Source: Vanrija pseudolonga
Taxonomy: Eukaryota; Basidiomycota; Tremellomycetes; Trichosporonales; Trichosporonaceae
Direction of reading: 5' to 3'
NCBI RefSeq assembly: GCF_020906515.1
Contig: NC_085855.1
Span: 124,001 to 188,000 of the forward strand
DNA: 64,000 nt
Below, in pieces: positions 12,214 to 21,305 of this stretch. Numbering within the stretch: position 1 is the first letter of the stretch; every line of letters starts with the position of its first letter. The position numbers and the translations under genes were made by a program. Under the pieces are notes generated by a model, which saw nothing but the letters and a program-made list of their open reading frames with translations, was not told the origin of the DNA and ran no database searches.

Positions 12214-12637
12214 AGAGGAGAGAGAGCGTCGGGCGACGGTGTGGAGTAGAGGTGCGGAGATGAGGTGGGAGGCTCGAGTGTGAAGGTGAAGTGCATGTGC
12301 GGAGGCTCGCCACTCGGTGAGGATGCTGTGAGGGAAGGATTACACTTCGCCCGGGGTGTGCTTGAGGGCGACGAGGTTGTTCAATTAGACGACGTTGTAC
12401 ATATCATTTTCGGTGCGGAAGACGACAAAGACGAGGGCACTCGCTGTGCTCCAATAATACTCTTGAGGCGCCATGCGTCAAGGTCAACTGACCGCGGAAG
12501 ACAACACGACGGCGACACGTGCAGATGACCGCGCCTCCAAGTCGTTTCATACCTCGCCGCTCGCCGAGGGCCTATCCCCGCAGGTCATGACGACACCGCA
12601 ACTGACAACACCCACTAACGTCCCCCACTCACCAACG
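12214..12637. other. intergenic; start of the MGC-family array
   Basis: About 420 bases. An open frame continues upstream of the next gene to 12473, but conservation with the paralogs starts only at the Met-Gly-Cys codons at 12638. Confidence 0.5.
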
Positions 12638-13330
12638 ATGGGCTGCACATCCTCTACCCCGGTCGACGACGACCCGCTGGCGCGGCGCGCCATAGCCCCA
12701 GCGGGCGCGTTCGACTTCTCGACTCCGGACGGCAAGCAGCGCGTCGAGCAATGGCACCGCGCGATGGCGCCCGAGCTCCCGCCGCTTCTCGACGAGCCGG
12801 TACGCTGGGCGGCCGCGCTGCCGTCTTGCCTGTTGGTGATGCTGTACCTCGTCGACCTGGGGAAGGGGTACCCTGACGTCGCCATCGCGTTCGGCGACAC
12901 CAAGGGCAACATCACCCTCTCTTTCGAGGCGGCGCAGGCGCTCGGCCGCTCGGACGAGGAGCACGCCGAGCTGCAGAAGTCTGTCGCGCGCCCGTGGATG
13001 CGGCTGTGCTACGGCGCCGGTGAGCTCGGGCTCGACCGGCCTGCGCGCATGGTCGTCTACTACCTCCCGAAGCAGGCAGAGGGGAACAACTTGGACATCG
13101 ACTTCGCGTGGACGCTGGACAAGCTCGGCCCCCGGAAGTACCGCGACGACAACGACAACGCCCTCAAGGGCATCCACGACTGGTACGACGCGCTCAAGGC
13201 CGGCGGGGTACCCGCGGCGCAGGCGTACCTTGACAAGTATAAGAACCCCAACGTCGCTGAGCCGTCGGCGGGCGCGCGGATCGATCTCAGTCCTCCGGCG
13301 CAGGCGGAGGAGGCTAATGTGCGTGTGTGA
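12638..13330 (+). CDS. MGC-family protein 1 (one domain, lipid-anchor motif)
   Basis: Intronless, 230 residues, unrecognised family. The start is fixed by comparison with two downstream paralogs, which share the context accaac-ATG-GGC-TGC-AC and begin MGCTxSxP. Met-Gly-Cys-Thr-Ser-Ser is a typical N-myristoylation plus palmitoylation signal, so the protein is probably held at a membrane. A Pro/Ala-rich linker is followed by one domain with WAAALPSCLLVMLYLVDLG, then LGLDRPARMVVYYLP and a VDID-type strand seen here as LDIDFAWTLD. It ends in ANVRV, like paralog 2 (GNVRV). It is the shortest member of the five-gene head-to-tail array and is closest to the next gene. Function unknown. Confidence 0.75.
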   Translation: MGCTSSTPVDDDPLARRAIAPAGAFDFSTPDGKQRVEQWHRAMAPELPPLLDEPVRWAAALPSCLLVMLYLVDLGKGYPDVAIAFGDTKGNITLSFEAAQALGRSDEEHAELQKSVARPWMRLCYGAGELGLDRPARMVVYYLPKQAEGNNLDIDFAWTLDKLGPRKYRDDNDNALKGIHDWYDALKAGGVPAAQAYLDKYKNPNVAEPSAGARIDLSPPAQAEEANVRV

Positions 13331-13669
13331 GCTGGACGCGGTGAAAGGACATTGGGGGAAGGTGCTTCTGGGGCTTGTAATTGCTCAGCCTCGGACCAGT
13401 TGAGAAGAGAAGATCGAGCATATCTTGAAGCAGTGTACATTACAGAATCGAATGGACTGGGTCAGCCGTGCATGACGGCCAGAGGCGGTCAAGTGACGCA
13501 CGCCAAGGACACGACAACATCAGCCCACTCTGTCTCGGCCATATCTCTTCGCCTTGACACGGCGGCCTTGGCATCCATGGCCGTCAGATCGACGGCACTG
13601 CCTCGCCGTTTCATATGAATAGCCGCGGCTGTTGATGCTGATGTTGCAACAAGATAACTACCACCAACA
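13331..13669. other. intergenic spacer within the MGC-family array
   Basis: 340 bases separating paralogs 1 and 2; nothing beyond UTR and promoter sequence is seen. Confidence 0.45.
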
Positions 13670-14473
13670 ATGGGCTGCACACCTTCAGCACCAGTGAACA
13701 ATCCGGCACCAGCAATGCAGCAACGCCCGGCAGCACCACCCGCAGCCCCGCCGGCCGCGCCTCAAGCAGCACCGACACCCAAGACGCCTGGCGGCGCTCC
13801 CCCTCCGCCGTTCGACTACGCCACGGCCGATAGCCAAGCTCGCGTCGCGGCCTTCCAAGAGAAACTCAGGAGCGTCCTCTCCCTCTTCCTCGAAGAGCCG
13901 GCCCGCTGGGCGGCTTCCATCCCAGACTGCCGCATGGTCCTCATCTACCTCGTGGATCTGGGTGGCGAGCCGTACTGCGACGTCGCGTTCGAGCACACGG
14001 ACCGCAGCGTGTCGTCCGTGGCGGACATCATCGCGAAGGGCCACCCGCGAGCGAGGGACGGCAGTATCCACAGCTTGGTCGGGCCGGTCGCGATCCCGTG
14101 GTTCATCCTGTGCGAGGGGAGCTACAGCGTTCTCGGCGCCGACAGCAACGCACTTCCCTGGCTCGAGAACCCCGGCGTGCTCGGCGTCGACCGGCCCGCG
14201 CGCATGGTCCTCTCGTACGTGACGCTGCCTACCAACGAGAAGAACTTTGCCGTCGACTTTAGCTGGACGCCCGCGATGGCCGGCGCCGGCGTGTACGACG
14301 GGATGACTGGCGCGGCCGAGTGGCTCCGCCAGCTCAAGGCCGGGGGGATCAACGCCTCGCAGCGCTTTCTCGACCAGTACAAGCCGCGTAACACGCCTGA
14401 GCCATCGCTGGTTGCGCGTGTATTCATCAACCCGCTTGCTAACACTGGCGAGGAGGGCAATGTGAGAGTGTGA
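13670..14473 (+). CDS. MGC-family protein 2 (one domain, lipid-anchor motif)
   Basis: Intronless, 267 residues, close paralog of the gene at 12638. It starts MGCTPSAPVNNPAP, again a myristoyl/palmitoyl acceptor, and then has a longer Pro/Ala linker (AAPPAAPQAAPTPKTPG). The single domain contains ARWAASIPDCRMVLIYLVDL, LGVDRPARMVLSYVTLP and NFAVDFSWTPAM, in the same order as paralog 1, and the protein ends GNVRV. Spacing to the neighbours is 339 and 260 bases, so each copy has its own promoter. The two one-domain copies share features (VDRPARM, terminal NVRV) absent from the multi-domain ones, so they form their own branch. Function unknown. Confidence 0.75.
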   Translation: MGCTPSAPVNNPAPAMQQRPAAPPAAPPAAPQAAPTPKTPGGAPPPPFDYATADSQARVAAFQEKLRSVLSLFLEEPARWAASIPDCRMVLIYLVDLGGEPYCDVAFEHTDRSVSSVADIIAKGHPRARDGSIHSLVGPVAIPWFILCEGSYSVLGADSNALPWLENPGVLGVDRPARMVLSYVTLPTNEKNFAVDFSWTPAMAGAGVYDGMTGAAEWLRQLKAGGINASQRFLDQYKPRNTPEPSLVARVFINPLANTGEEGNVRV

Positions 14474-14514
14474 CAGCTCCAGCTCCGGATGTTTGACAAT
14501 GCGGGCATGTGAAC

Positions 14515-14556
14515 GTCATTCCAGTGCTGGAATCGGTGCAAAATGCCCGTCTCCGC
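14515..14556 (+). promoter_or_regulatory. upstream element shared with MGC-family gene 4
   Basis: The sequence GTCATTCCAGTGCTGGAATC and the following bases up to CTCCGC recur, with few changes, at 16249-16291 upstream of MGC-family gene 4. It lies 178 bases before the ATG of gene 3. It may be a common control element or just duplicated flanking DNA. Confidence 0.4.
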
Positions 14557-14733
14557 GATTTTAATGTTTCGTCCTCTTCTTGCTCTCGTCTGACGCGCCT
14601 GATGCATGCATGGCATCAAGAGTGGGACAAACATGGCCCGAGTGGGGCAGGTCGCGCTGCTCGTCTCCACACATGATGATAAGAGTGGGGTCGACTGACA
14701 TGACAAGCTTCACTCCCACCTTCCGACAACAAC

Positions 14734-15954
14734 ATGGGCTGCACCTCTTCCACACCGATCCACGACCCTCCGCCAGAGCACCGCGGACCGCCGGCACCGG
14801 CGCCACCGGCGCCACAGGCCTCGTCTGTCAAGACGACGCCGGCCAAGGTCGAAGCCTTCCAAGCCAAGTTTGCCGAGCTGCTCCCCAGGACGGTGCGGGA
14901 GGTCTGGCAACTCTGGACCGAGCACGTCCCCGAGACGACCTCACTCAGCATCTACCTCGCGATCATTCCCGCCGATCTAATCCTGGCCTATGTGGTCAAC
15001 GGCGAGCCTGGAGGGCCCCAGCCACCTGAAGATCCAACGCGGTTCACCAACACGTTCATGCCGATCGCCATGCTGGGCGGGCCCCGTACCCGCGGCGAGG
15101 ACTACCCCGCGCGCATCCTCGTCCGATACACGGGTGGCGCGCCCCACGACAAGGTCGACGTCGACATGACATGGGACCCGCTGCCGTATGTCGGCGCCAG
15201 CGTCGAAGACGGGCTGAAAGACCTCTTCGCATGGCACCCTGCCGCCACCTCCCTCGGCTACGACGGGGCGCGGGACACCGTGAACCGCAAGGGGGGCGTC
15301 GTGGCCCCGAGCGATGCCGTGCTCCGCGGTGTCGCAGTCGACGATGTCACCCCCAAGTCGTTCACCTGGTCGGCAGACTTCAAGCGCCGCCTCGGAGCCG
15401 ACCTTACGATGCCGACAGCAGCTAAGGCGCGCGATTTTGACGCGGCGCTCGCGCGGGCCGTTCCCTCGGTCGTGCGCGGGCTCTGGCGCCTGTGGGAGTC
15501 CTCAATCCCCGGCGCCAACGAGATAAACGTGTTCGCCGCCCTCTTCTCAAGCGGCATGCTCATGTCCAACGTGGCGGCCGGGAAGGGCGGCGACGAGCCT
15601 GACATGATGGCGCAGATGGGGCTCATACAGGAGATCAACGGCCTGACGCCCCTCACCGAGCGTGGCGCGGGACAGCGTGGCGTCGACTTCCCCGCTCTCC
15701 TGCTTATCCGCTACAAGCCCAACAGCGTCGATATCGACGTTGTATGGGACCCCGCCATTACTGGCGACTATGGCGGCGCGACACGCAAGATGCACGACTG
15801 GCGCGCCTCGATGGCCGAACAGGGCCACGAGGCCGCCAAGCGGGCCGTCATCCCCAACGGCGCCGACGAGACGGCCGTCGGCGTCCCTGTCAGCCAGCTG
15901 TCGGCGCGTTCGTTCCAGTGGTCCGAGAATTTCAAGGCCAGACTGGGCGCGTAG
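14734..15954 (+). CDS. MGC-family protein 3 (two domains, lipid-anchor motif)
   Basis: Intronless, 406 residues. It starts MGCTSSTPIHDPPP, keeping the lipidation signal, then carries two tandem copies of the family domain (about residues 40-220 and 225-406). Each copy reads F-x-x-x-F/A-x-x-x-(L/V)-P-x-x-V-R-x-x-W-x-x-W, then a hydrophobic strand, a Gly/Pro loop, (D)-(F/Y)-P-A-x-x-L-x-R-Y, a V-D-(V/I)-D-x-x-W-D strand and a closing W-S-x-x-F-K-x-x-L-G. Copy 1 shows EDYPARILVRYTGG and KVDVDMTWDP; copy 2 shows GVDFPALLLIRYKP and SVDIDVVWDP. It is the intermediate between the one-domain genes on its left and the four- or five-domain genes on its right. The helix-strand pattern faintly recalls small immunity-protein folds (YezG-like), a weak inference. 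Confidence 0.75.
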   Translation: MGCTSSTPIHDPPPEHRGPPAPAPPAPQASSVKTTPAKVEAFQAKFAELLPRTVREVWQLWTEHVPETTSLSIYLAIIPADLILAYVVNGEPGGPQPPEDPTRFTNTFMPIAMLGGPRTRGEDYPARILVRYTGGAPHDKVDVDMTWDPLPYVGASVEDGLKDLFAWHPAATSLGYDGARDTVNRKGGVVAPSDAVLRGVAVDDVTPKSFTWSADFKRRLGADLTMPTAAKARDFDAALARAVPSVVRGLWRLWESSIPGANEINVFAALFSSGMLMSNVAAGKGGDEPDMMAQMGLIQEINGLTPLTERGAGQRGVDFPALLLIRYKPNSVDIDVVWDPAITGDYGGATRKMHDWRASMAEQGHEAAKRAVIPNGADETAVGVPVSQLSARSFQWSENFKARLGA

Positions 15955-16397
15955 GAGGTAGTACGGGGTGTTCATGTAGCCTGCGTTGTATAGGGTGATG
16001 ATACCTTTGCCTGGGAGAATGGTGGCTTTGTAGTGAAGTAGGGTTGGATGCTGCCTCAAACGACCGACTTGCGTGCCCGACAAGCCCCTCCGTCCACTGC
16101 CTGCTCCGATGTCGAAAGCCGCCATGGTCATTGATTGACTCGGAGGAGGCTGAGGTGCTCCGTCATCGTCGGTCGGCACAATGTCTTGGCGGCCGGATGG
16201 CCAGACATTGTCAACACCTCGCGGCGGGGTTTCCCCTGGTACCTTGAGGTCATTCCGGTGCAGTAATCGATGCACAAATGCCCGCCTCCGCTCGTCTCGT
16301 GAGATGCGCCGAAACCAACAATGGTCATGTAAGGATGAGAACCAGCACGCATGCACTACATGCTCACCACTACCACCACGCCGGACACTATGCGACG
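15955..16397. other. intergenic spacer within the MGC-family array
   Basis: About 440 bases. It contains the copy of the shared upstream element (16249-16291). The open frame reaching upstream from gene 4 to 16278 encodes a His-rich, non-conserved stretch and is not accepted as coding. Confidence 0.45.
16249..16291 (+). promoter_or_regulatory. upstream element shared with MGC-family gene 3
   Basis: Near-match of the element at 14515-14556, ending in the common core AAATGCCCG(C/T)CTCCGC. It lies 107 bases before the ATG of gene 4. Confidence 0.4.
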
Positions 16398-19295
16398 ATG
16401 AGCGACTCGGATGGCCCATCCCCGCTCTCACCACGAGTCAGGACGACCTCGACCAACGTCCTGGCGTTCCAGAGGGCGTTCGCCGCGGTGCTGCCTGGCA
16501 TTGTGCGCGAGCTGTGGGCTCGCTGGACCAAGCACGTCCCAGACACAGACGCGATCTACATCGCCTTCCTCTTCCTCCCCGACGACTTTCAATCCGACGT
16601 CGTGGGGGAGGGCGGGAAGGCGAGCGATCTGCCCCACTCGGAGCGCGACTTCATCCCTCTCTTCAAGCCCGTCTTCGACTTGTGGAAGGAGGACGCATGG
16701 GGCGTTGACCACCCGACCCTCATTCTCATGCGGTACAACGGCGAGACGCTCGACGTCGACATGACCTGGAGCCCGTGGGACGTCGGTCAGAATCTCGCCG
16801 AAATTGAGGCAAAGTTCGAGCTGTGGTCCGTTTCTCTCGCCAGGAGAATGGGCGAGATCGCAATGCGCAAGTTCATGTTCTTCACGCCCGAGGTGCGCGC
16901 GACGAGCGGCGACGCGGCGTGCAAGGGGAAATCCCTCCACTCGCTATCTGAGCTCTCGTTCGCCTGGTCCGACCGATTCAAAGTCGCGCTCGGGCTGGCC
17001 TCACCTGCCATACCGGTACTGAGTGCCGCGACGGTCAAGAGCTTCGAGGCCGACTTTCTCGCCATCCTGCCTGACCTCGTACACGAGATATGGGCCAAGT
17101 GGTCCGTCTCCGTGCCCGAAGCCACCGAGTTTTACCTCTATGCCGCCTTCTTTCCGTTTGCAAAACTCCTGAGCACCGTCATCGCGGGCAAAGGCGGGCG
17201 CTTGCCGCCGTCAGCCGACCAATCCTTCGCCTACGAGTTTCACCCCCTGCGCAAGCTATCCGTCGGCGTGCGCGGCGTCGACTTCCCGGGCCGCATCGTG
17301 ATGCGGTCTATCCGCGGCGAGAAGGTCGACATCGACATGACGTGGGACTTGAAGCGGACGCCCGCCGACCGGGAGGTCGACGTGCAAACTGAGATTCTCG
17401 GCTGGTCCCTCGCCCTCCATGAGAGGGGCTGGTATGCCGCTAACAAACTCCTCCACTCGAAACTAGGAGCGGAAACAATGCGCGGTGATGTTCTTTTGAT
17501 CGCAGAGGTAGAGGGATTGACGGTCGACTCGTTCCAGTGGACTGAAGGGTTCCGCAAGACGCTCGGCGTGTGGCTGGCCCCGCAGCCCGACCGCGCCAAA
17601 GTCAAGGCGTTCGAAGCCGAGTTCGCCAAGCTCATCCCCGGCATCGTCCGCCGCATCTGGAGCAACTGGGTATCGCACGTGCCCGACGCAACCGCGATCA
17701 ACATTCTCCTCGCCATCTTTCCTCTCAACGGGGTCCCCGTCGCCGTGTCCCCCAGTAACGGCGACCAGGATGCCCCGCCGCTGGAGGCGACGGTTGTGTC
17801 CAACCAGGACCTCGTCACCCCGCTGTACCGGCTCGGTGCCGGCGGCGTGCGTGGCCTCGACTTCCCCGCGTTCGTTATCATGCGATACATGTCTGACCTG
17901 GTCGACATCGACATGCGGTGGGACTTGGCGGGCACCGCGACCGACATGGGAGGGTTTATGAACACGATGCAGTCCGTCCGAGACGCCTACCGCGATGACG
18001 GCGAGGACGCGGCCAAGTTGGTCCTCCACTCAACGCCGGACAATCGCTCAAACCACGGAGACGGCATGGTCCGCGGCGTAGCTCTCGACGCGCTTACAGC
18101 AGAGTCGTTCCGCTGGTCCGAGTCCTTCCAGAAATCTCTCTACGTGTGGAAAGCCCCTGTGCCCACCGCGGCCCAGGTCGTGGCGTTTCAAGCATCCTTC
18201 GTGGGCATCCTTCCTAGCCTTGTGCGCGGGATATGGGACAGTTGGGTGCAGCACGTGCCCGAGGCGACAGGGATGAACGTCTACCTTGCACTGTTGCTCG
18301 ACAAGGTGGCACTGGTCGGCGTCATGCCTCGAGATGGTGAACGCTCGCCACCACCCGACGCGGAGGACTACACGAGCCACACAGCCGCGCTGGCGAACCT
18401 CGCTGTCGGCGTCCGCGGAGCCGACTTTCCCGCCGTCATCCTGATCAAGTACCACAAGGACACGGACCGGGTGGAGCTCGAAATCCATTGGGATCCCACA
18501 GGGCAAGGCGTCGACATCCCGCTCGCGGAGGCCAGGATGGCCGAGTGGCAAGAGGAGCTCCGGAACAAGTCGGAGGCGGCAGCTAGGCGAGCCGTCCGCC
18601 TGCGGCGCGGCAAGCCGAGGGAGAGGGTCGACGAAGAAGTGACGCTCGACGGCAGGCTTGACAAGCTCACTGCGCAGTCGTTCCGCTGGTCAGAGACGTT
18701 CGCGTCACCTGTCGCCCAGACAAGGGACAAGGAACCCAGCGTGCCGACGGTGCAGGCGTTCGAGGACAAGCTGGCCGATGCCTTGCCTGGTATCCTACGA
18801 TGGGCATGGGACAAGTGGACGGCGGATGTGCCGAACGCGACAGCGATCAACATGTACGCCGATCTAATGGGGCCGCTGGTGATTGTGGGCATCGCGCCTG
18901 GCGATCGTGGGCCAGCGCCACCGCTCCCGAAGCAGATGTGGATCGCCGACCTGCAGCGCTGGCTCGCCCGCCTCTTCTATGACGGTGAGCGCGGGGTCGA
19001 CTACCCTGCGCGTGTGATACTCCGGTACTGCAGCTCGGACAAGGTCGACATCGACATGACGTGGGAGAACGCGCCGCCGGTCTATACGGGTCTCGGGGGC
19101 ACATACAACAAGCTGGCCGAGTGGCGCGAGGCGCTCGTCGATAACTCGGATGACGAGGCCAGGTGGGTCTGGCACTCGACACCGGGGCGGCGCCCGAACC
19201 GCGGAGATGCGAGTGTCGTCGGGGTGGATGTGGGCGATCTGAGCCTCGGCTCAGTTCAGTGGTCGGAGGAGTTTAGGGAGAGGCTGGGGTTGTAA
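16398..19295 (+). CDS. MGC-family protein 4 (five tandem domains, no lipid-anchor motif)
   Basis: Intronless, 965 residues. The start is the Met of MSDSDGPSPLSPR, since the next paralog also starts MSD and homology begins there. Five family domains of about 190 residues follow, at approximately nt 16440-17010, 17011-17574, 17575-18150, 18151-18720 and 18721-19295. Each holds the helix pair LPxxVRxxWxxWxxxVP-(D/E)-A, a (V/A)DFPxxIxxRY motif (VDFPGRIVMRS, LDFPAFVIMRY, ADFPAVILIKY, VDYPARVILRY), a D-x-D-M-T-W-D strand (LDVDMTW, VDIDMTW) and a closing WSExFxxxLG. Domain 1 is the most divergent (VDHPTLILMRYNG). The Met-Gly-Cys lipidation signal of genes 1-3 is gone, so location may differ. No catalytic motif is recognised; a repeat scaffold or binding protein is likely. 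Confidence 0.75.
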   Translation: MSDSDGPSPLSPRVRTTSTNVLAFQRAFAAVLPGIVRELWARWTKHVPDTDAIYIAFLFLPDDFQSDVVGEGGKASDLPHSERDFIPLFKPVFDLWKEDAWGVDHPTLILMRYNGETLDVDMTWSPWDVGQNLAEIEAKFELWSVSLARRMGEIAMRKFMFFTPEVRATSGDAACKGKSLHSLSELSFAWSDRFKVALGLASPAIPVLSAATVKSFEADFLAILPDLVHEIWAKWSVSVPEATEFYLYAAFFPFAKLLSTVIAGKGGRLPPSADQSFAYEFHPLRKLSVGVRGVDFPGRIVMRSIRGEKVDIDMTWDLKRTPADREVDVQTEILGWSLALHERGWYAANKLLHSKLGAETMRGDVLLIAEVEGLTVDSFQWTEGFRKTLGVWLAPQPDRAKVKAFEAEFAKLIPGIVRRIWSNWVSHVPDATAINILLAIFPLNGVPVAVSPSNGDQDAPPLEATVVSNQDLVTPLYRLGAGGVRGLDFPAFVIMRYMSDLVDIDMRWDLAGTATDMGGFMNTMQSVRDAYRDDGEDAAKLVLHSTPDNRSNHGDGMVRGVALDALTAESFRWSESFQKSLYVWKAPVPTAAQVVAFQASFVGILPSLVRGIWDSWVQHVPEATGMNVYLALLLDKVALVGVMPRDGERSPPPDAEDYTSHTAALANLAVGVRGADFPAVILIKYHKDTDRVELEIHWDPTGQGVDIPLAEARMAEWQEELRNKSEAAARRAVRLRRGKPRERVDEEVTLDGRLDKLTAQSFRWSETFASPVAQTRDKEPSVPTVQAFEDKLADALPGILRWAWDKWTADVPNATAINMYADLMGPLVIVGIAPGDRGPAPPLPKQMWIADLQRWLARLFYDGERGVDYPARVILRYCSSDKVDIDMTWENAPPVYTGLGGTYNKLAEWREALVDNSDDEARWVWHSTPGRRPNRGDASVVGVDVGDLSLGSVQWSEEFRERLGL

Positions 19296-19649
19296 GAGGC
19301 TCGGGTGGAGGTGCATATGAGTCGAGGTTGTAGTGATGCAATACTTCGATGCCCTCTGGTGCCACACGCCACGCTGGCTCGGCTGGCGATGAACGATCCA
19401 TGTGGCATACCTATCGACGATACAGCTGGCATCTCGGAGGTTGCTGTCTCTGACATGGGGCATCACGGGCATGCAACATGCTGTCGATGTTGTGGCCGCT
19501 GACATGCGGGCTCCCTGCCCGCTCTGCCGTCAACTGTGCCTTGCTTGGCATGACACTGCTGCAACACTCCCTTTCCACAAACATGACCAGAACGGACAAC
19601 TCGATGCACGATACACAACCACCCACTCTCCACCGTCAACGTCGACGCC
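19296..19649. other. intergenic spacer within the MGC-family array
   Basis: 354 bases between genes 4 and 5; no gene and no clear copy of the shared upstream element. Confidence 0.45.
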
Positions 19650-21305
19650 ATGAGTGACCCTCCAAAGCCAACCAAGCGCAGCGTCGAGGCGTTCCAGACC
19701 GCTTTCGCCGCCGCCCTACCCGGCATGCTCAAGGCAATGTGGGCGCGCTGGACGGCGTACGTCCCGGACGAGAAGGCAATCTACATCAACATCACCATGC
19801 TGCCCGAGGTGTTCATGGCCAGTGTAGTTTCCCCGGGCGGGGGCAAGCTGCCCGAGGCGGAGCAGAACCACCTCGACATCTTCAAGCCGCTCGACACGCT
19901 CTCACAGTCCGGCACCTGCGGACACAACTGGCCCGCGCGTGTGCTGATGCGCTACGATGCGGACGGCAAGGTCGACGTCGACGTCACGTGGGACCGGCGC
20001 CATGTCGGGCGCGATCTGCAGGAGTGCCAAGCCCGCTTTACGGTATGGAAGCACGCCGTGGTGCTGAAGACAGAGAAGGAGTGGCGCAGGCTCATGTTCT
20101 TCCTTCCCGAACATCGCTCGTACGCCGGTGATGCGTACATCGTGGATGCCGACCTGCAAGCCCTTGGGAACGATGCCTTCACCTGGTCGGAACACTTCAA
20201 GGTCGTCCTCGGCGTGTGTGAGCCCGAGCCGGCCGTGCTCACCGACGACAAGGCCAAGTGGTTCGAAGACGAGTTGTGCGAAGTGCTCCCCGACCTCGTC
20301 CACGAGATATTCGCCAGCTGGTCCGAATACGTGCCGGACGCGACCGCCATCAACATGTACATCACGCTGTATGAGCGCAACCAGCTCCGGGTCACTGTGG
20401 TGCCAGGGAACGGTGGGCGCCAGCGCCCGCCAGCCTCGGCACAGGACTACAGCTTCAGCATCCAGCCCCTGGCGAAGCTGGCTGCAGGAGTACGCGGCGT
20501 GCACTTCCCCGCGCGCATCGTGCTCAAGTACGACAAGCCGGCGGACACGGTCGACCTCGACCTCACCTGGCGCCCAGAGGATACGGGGTGCGCCACGCGC
20601 GCCGAGGTCAGCGCCAAGATGGAAGCGTGGTTCGACGCCGTGTGGGACGACGGCGACAACGCGGCCAGGTGGGCCGCCCACTCGCGGCCTGGCAATCCGG
20701 CGCGCAACGGCGACGTGACGCTCAGGCGTAAGATTGCCGAGCTATCGCCGTACTGGTTCGAATGGTCCGAGGAGTTCCGGAGACGGCTCGGAATCTGGGA
20801 CGCCCCCGAGCCCACGCTCGCGAACGTGAAGGCCTTCGAGGCCGAGCTGGTCAAGATGCTGCCCCCGCTCGTACGCGGGGTATGGCAGAGCTGGAAGCAG
20901 CACGTGCCCGACGCGACCGCGATAAGCATCTATCTCGCGCTGCTACCCCATAACCTGGTGCCGTTCGTCGTCGCGCCGGCCGACGGGGGGCGACGCGTAC
21001 CTCCCGCCAAGGCGCAGGAGTACACCGCCCACACGCGGGAGCTGGCCAAACTCGCCGACAACGTGCGCGGGTACCACTTTCCCGCGCTCATCTTGCTCAA
21101 GTACTCGCCTGACAGGGTCGATATCGGCATCACATGGGACGGCGAGGGGCAAGGCGTTGACTTCGCCGAGGTGGTCCTGAAGATGCAGGAATGGTTCAAG
21201 GCGTCGTTGGAATCCGAGGCCAAGGCGAGGTCGCTCGTCCACTCCCGGCGCGGGGTGGCGTCCGGTCACGGCGACGTGATGGTCGTCAACGCGCCATTGG
21301 ACTAG
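19650..21305 (+). CDS. MGC-family protein 5 (three domains, then in-frame TAG)
   Basis: Intronless, 551 residues, starting MSDPPKPTKRSVEAF without lipid-anchor motif. Three domains lie at about nt 19650-20217, 20218-20800 and 20801-21305, with the family marks HNWPARVLMRYDADG, VDVDVTWDRR, VHFPARIVLKYDK, VDLDLTWRP and YHFPALILLKYSP. The third domain (VDIGITWDGEG) is followed by LD and then TAG at 21303-21305, just where the closing segment of that domain should begin. The same frame stays open for 204 more codons and encodes the closing segment plus a whole fourth domain (next entry). In gene 4 the matching position reads LDKLTAQSF, so one change of AAG to TAG explains the stop. A shortened protein, a sequencing error, read-through, or splicing over the TAG remain possible. 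Confidence 0.65.
   Translation: MSDPPKPTKRSVEAFQTAFAAALPGMLKAMWARWTAYVPDEKAIYINITMLPEVFMASVVSPGGGKLPEAEQNHLDIFKPLDTLSQSGTCGHNWPARVLMRYDADGKVDVDVTWDRRHVGRDLQECQARFTVWKHAVVLKTEKEWRRLMFFLPEHRSYAGDAYIVDADLQALGNDAFTWSEHFKVVLGVCEPEPAVLTDDKAKWFEDELCEVLPDLVHEIFASWSEYVPDATAINMYITLYERNQLRVTVVPGNGGRQRPPASAQDYSFSIQPLAKLAAGVRGVHFPARIVLKYDKPADTVDLDLTWRPEDTGCATRAEVSAKMEAWFDAVWDDGDNAARWAAHSRPGNPARNGDVTLRRKIAELSPYWFEWSEEFRRRLGIWDAPEPTLANVKAFEAELVKMLPPLVRGVWQSWKQHVPDATAISIYLALLPHNLVPFVVAPADGGRRVPPAKAQEYTAHTRELAKLADNVRGYHFPALILLKYSPDRVDIGITWDGEGQGVDFAEVVLKMQEWFKASLESEAKARSLVHSRRGVASGHGDVMVVNAPLD

Noticed and set aside
12473-12637. N-terminal extension of MGC-family gene 1
   Set aside because: The paralogs align only from Met-Gly-Cys, and the DNA context of that ATG is conserved among three copies.
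15547-16434. 295-codon minus-strand frame over the end of MGC-family gene 3
   Set aside because: Antisense shadow; the plus strand carries the conserved domain.
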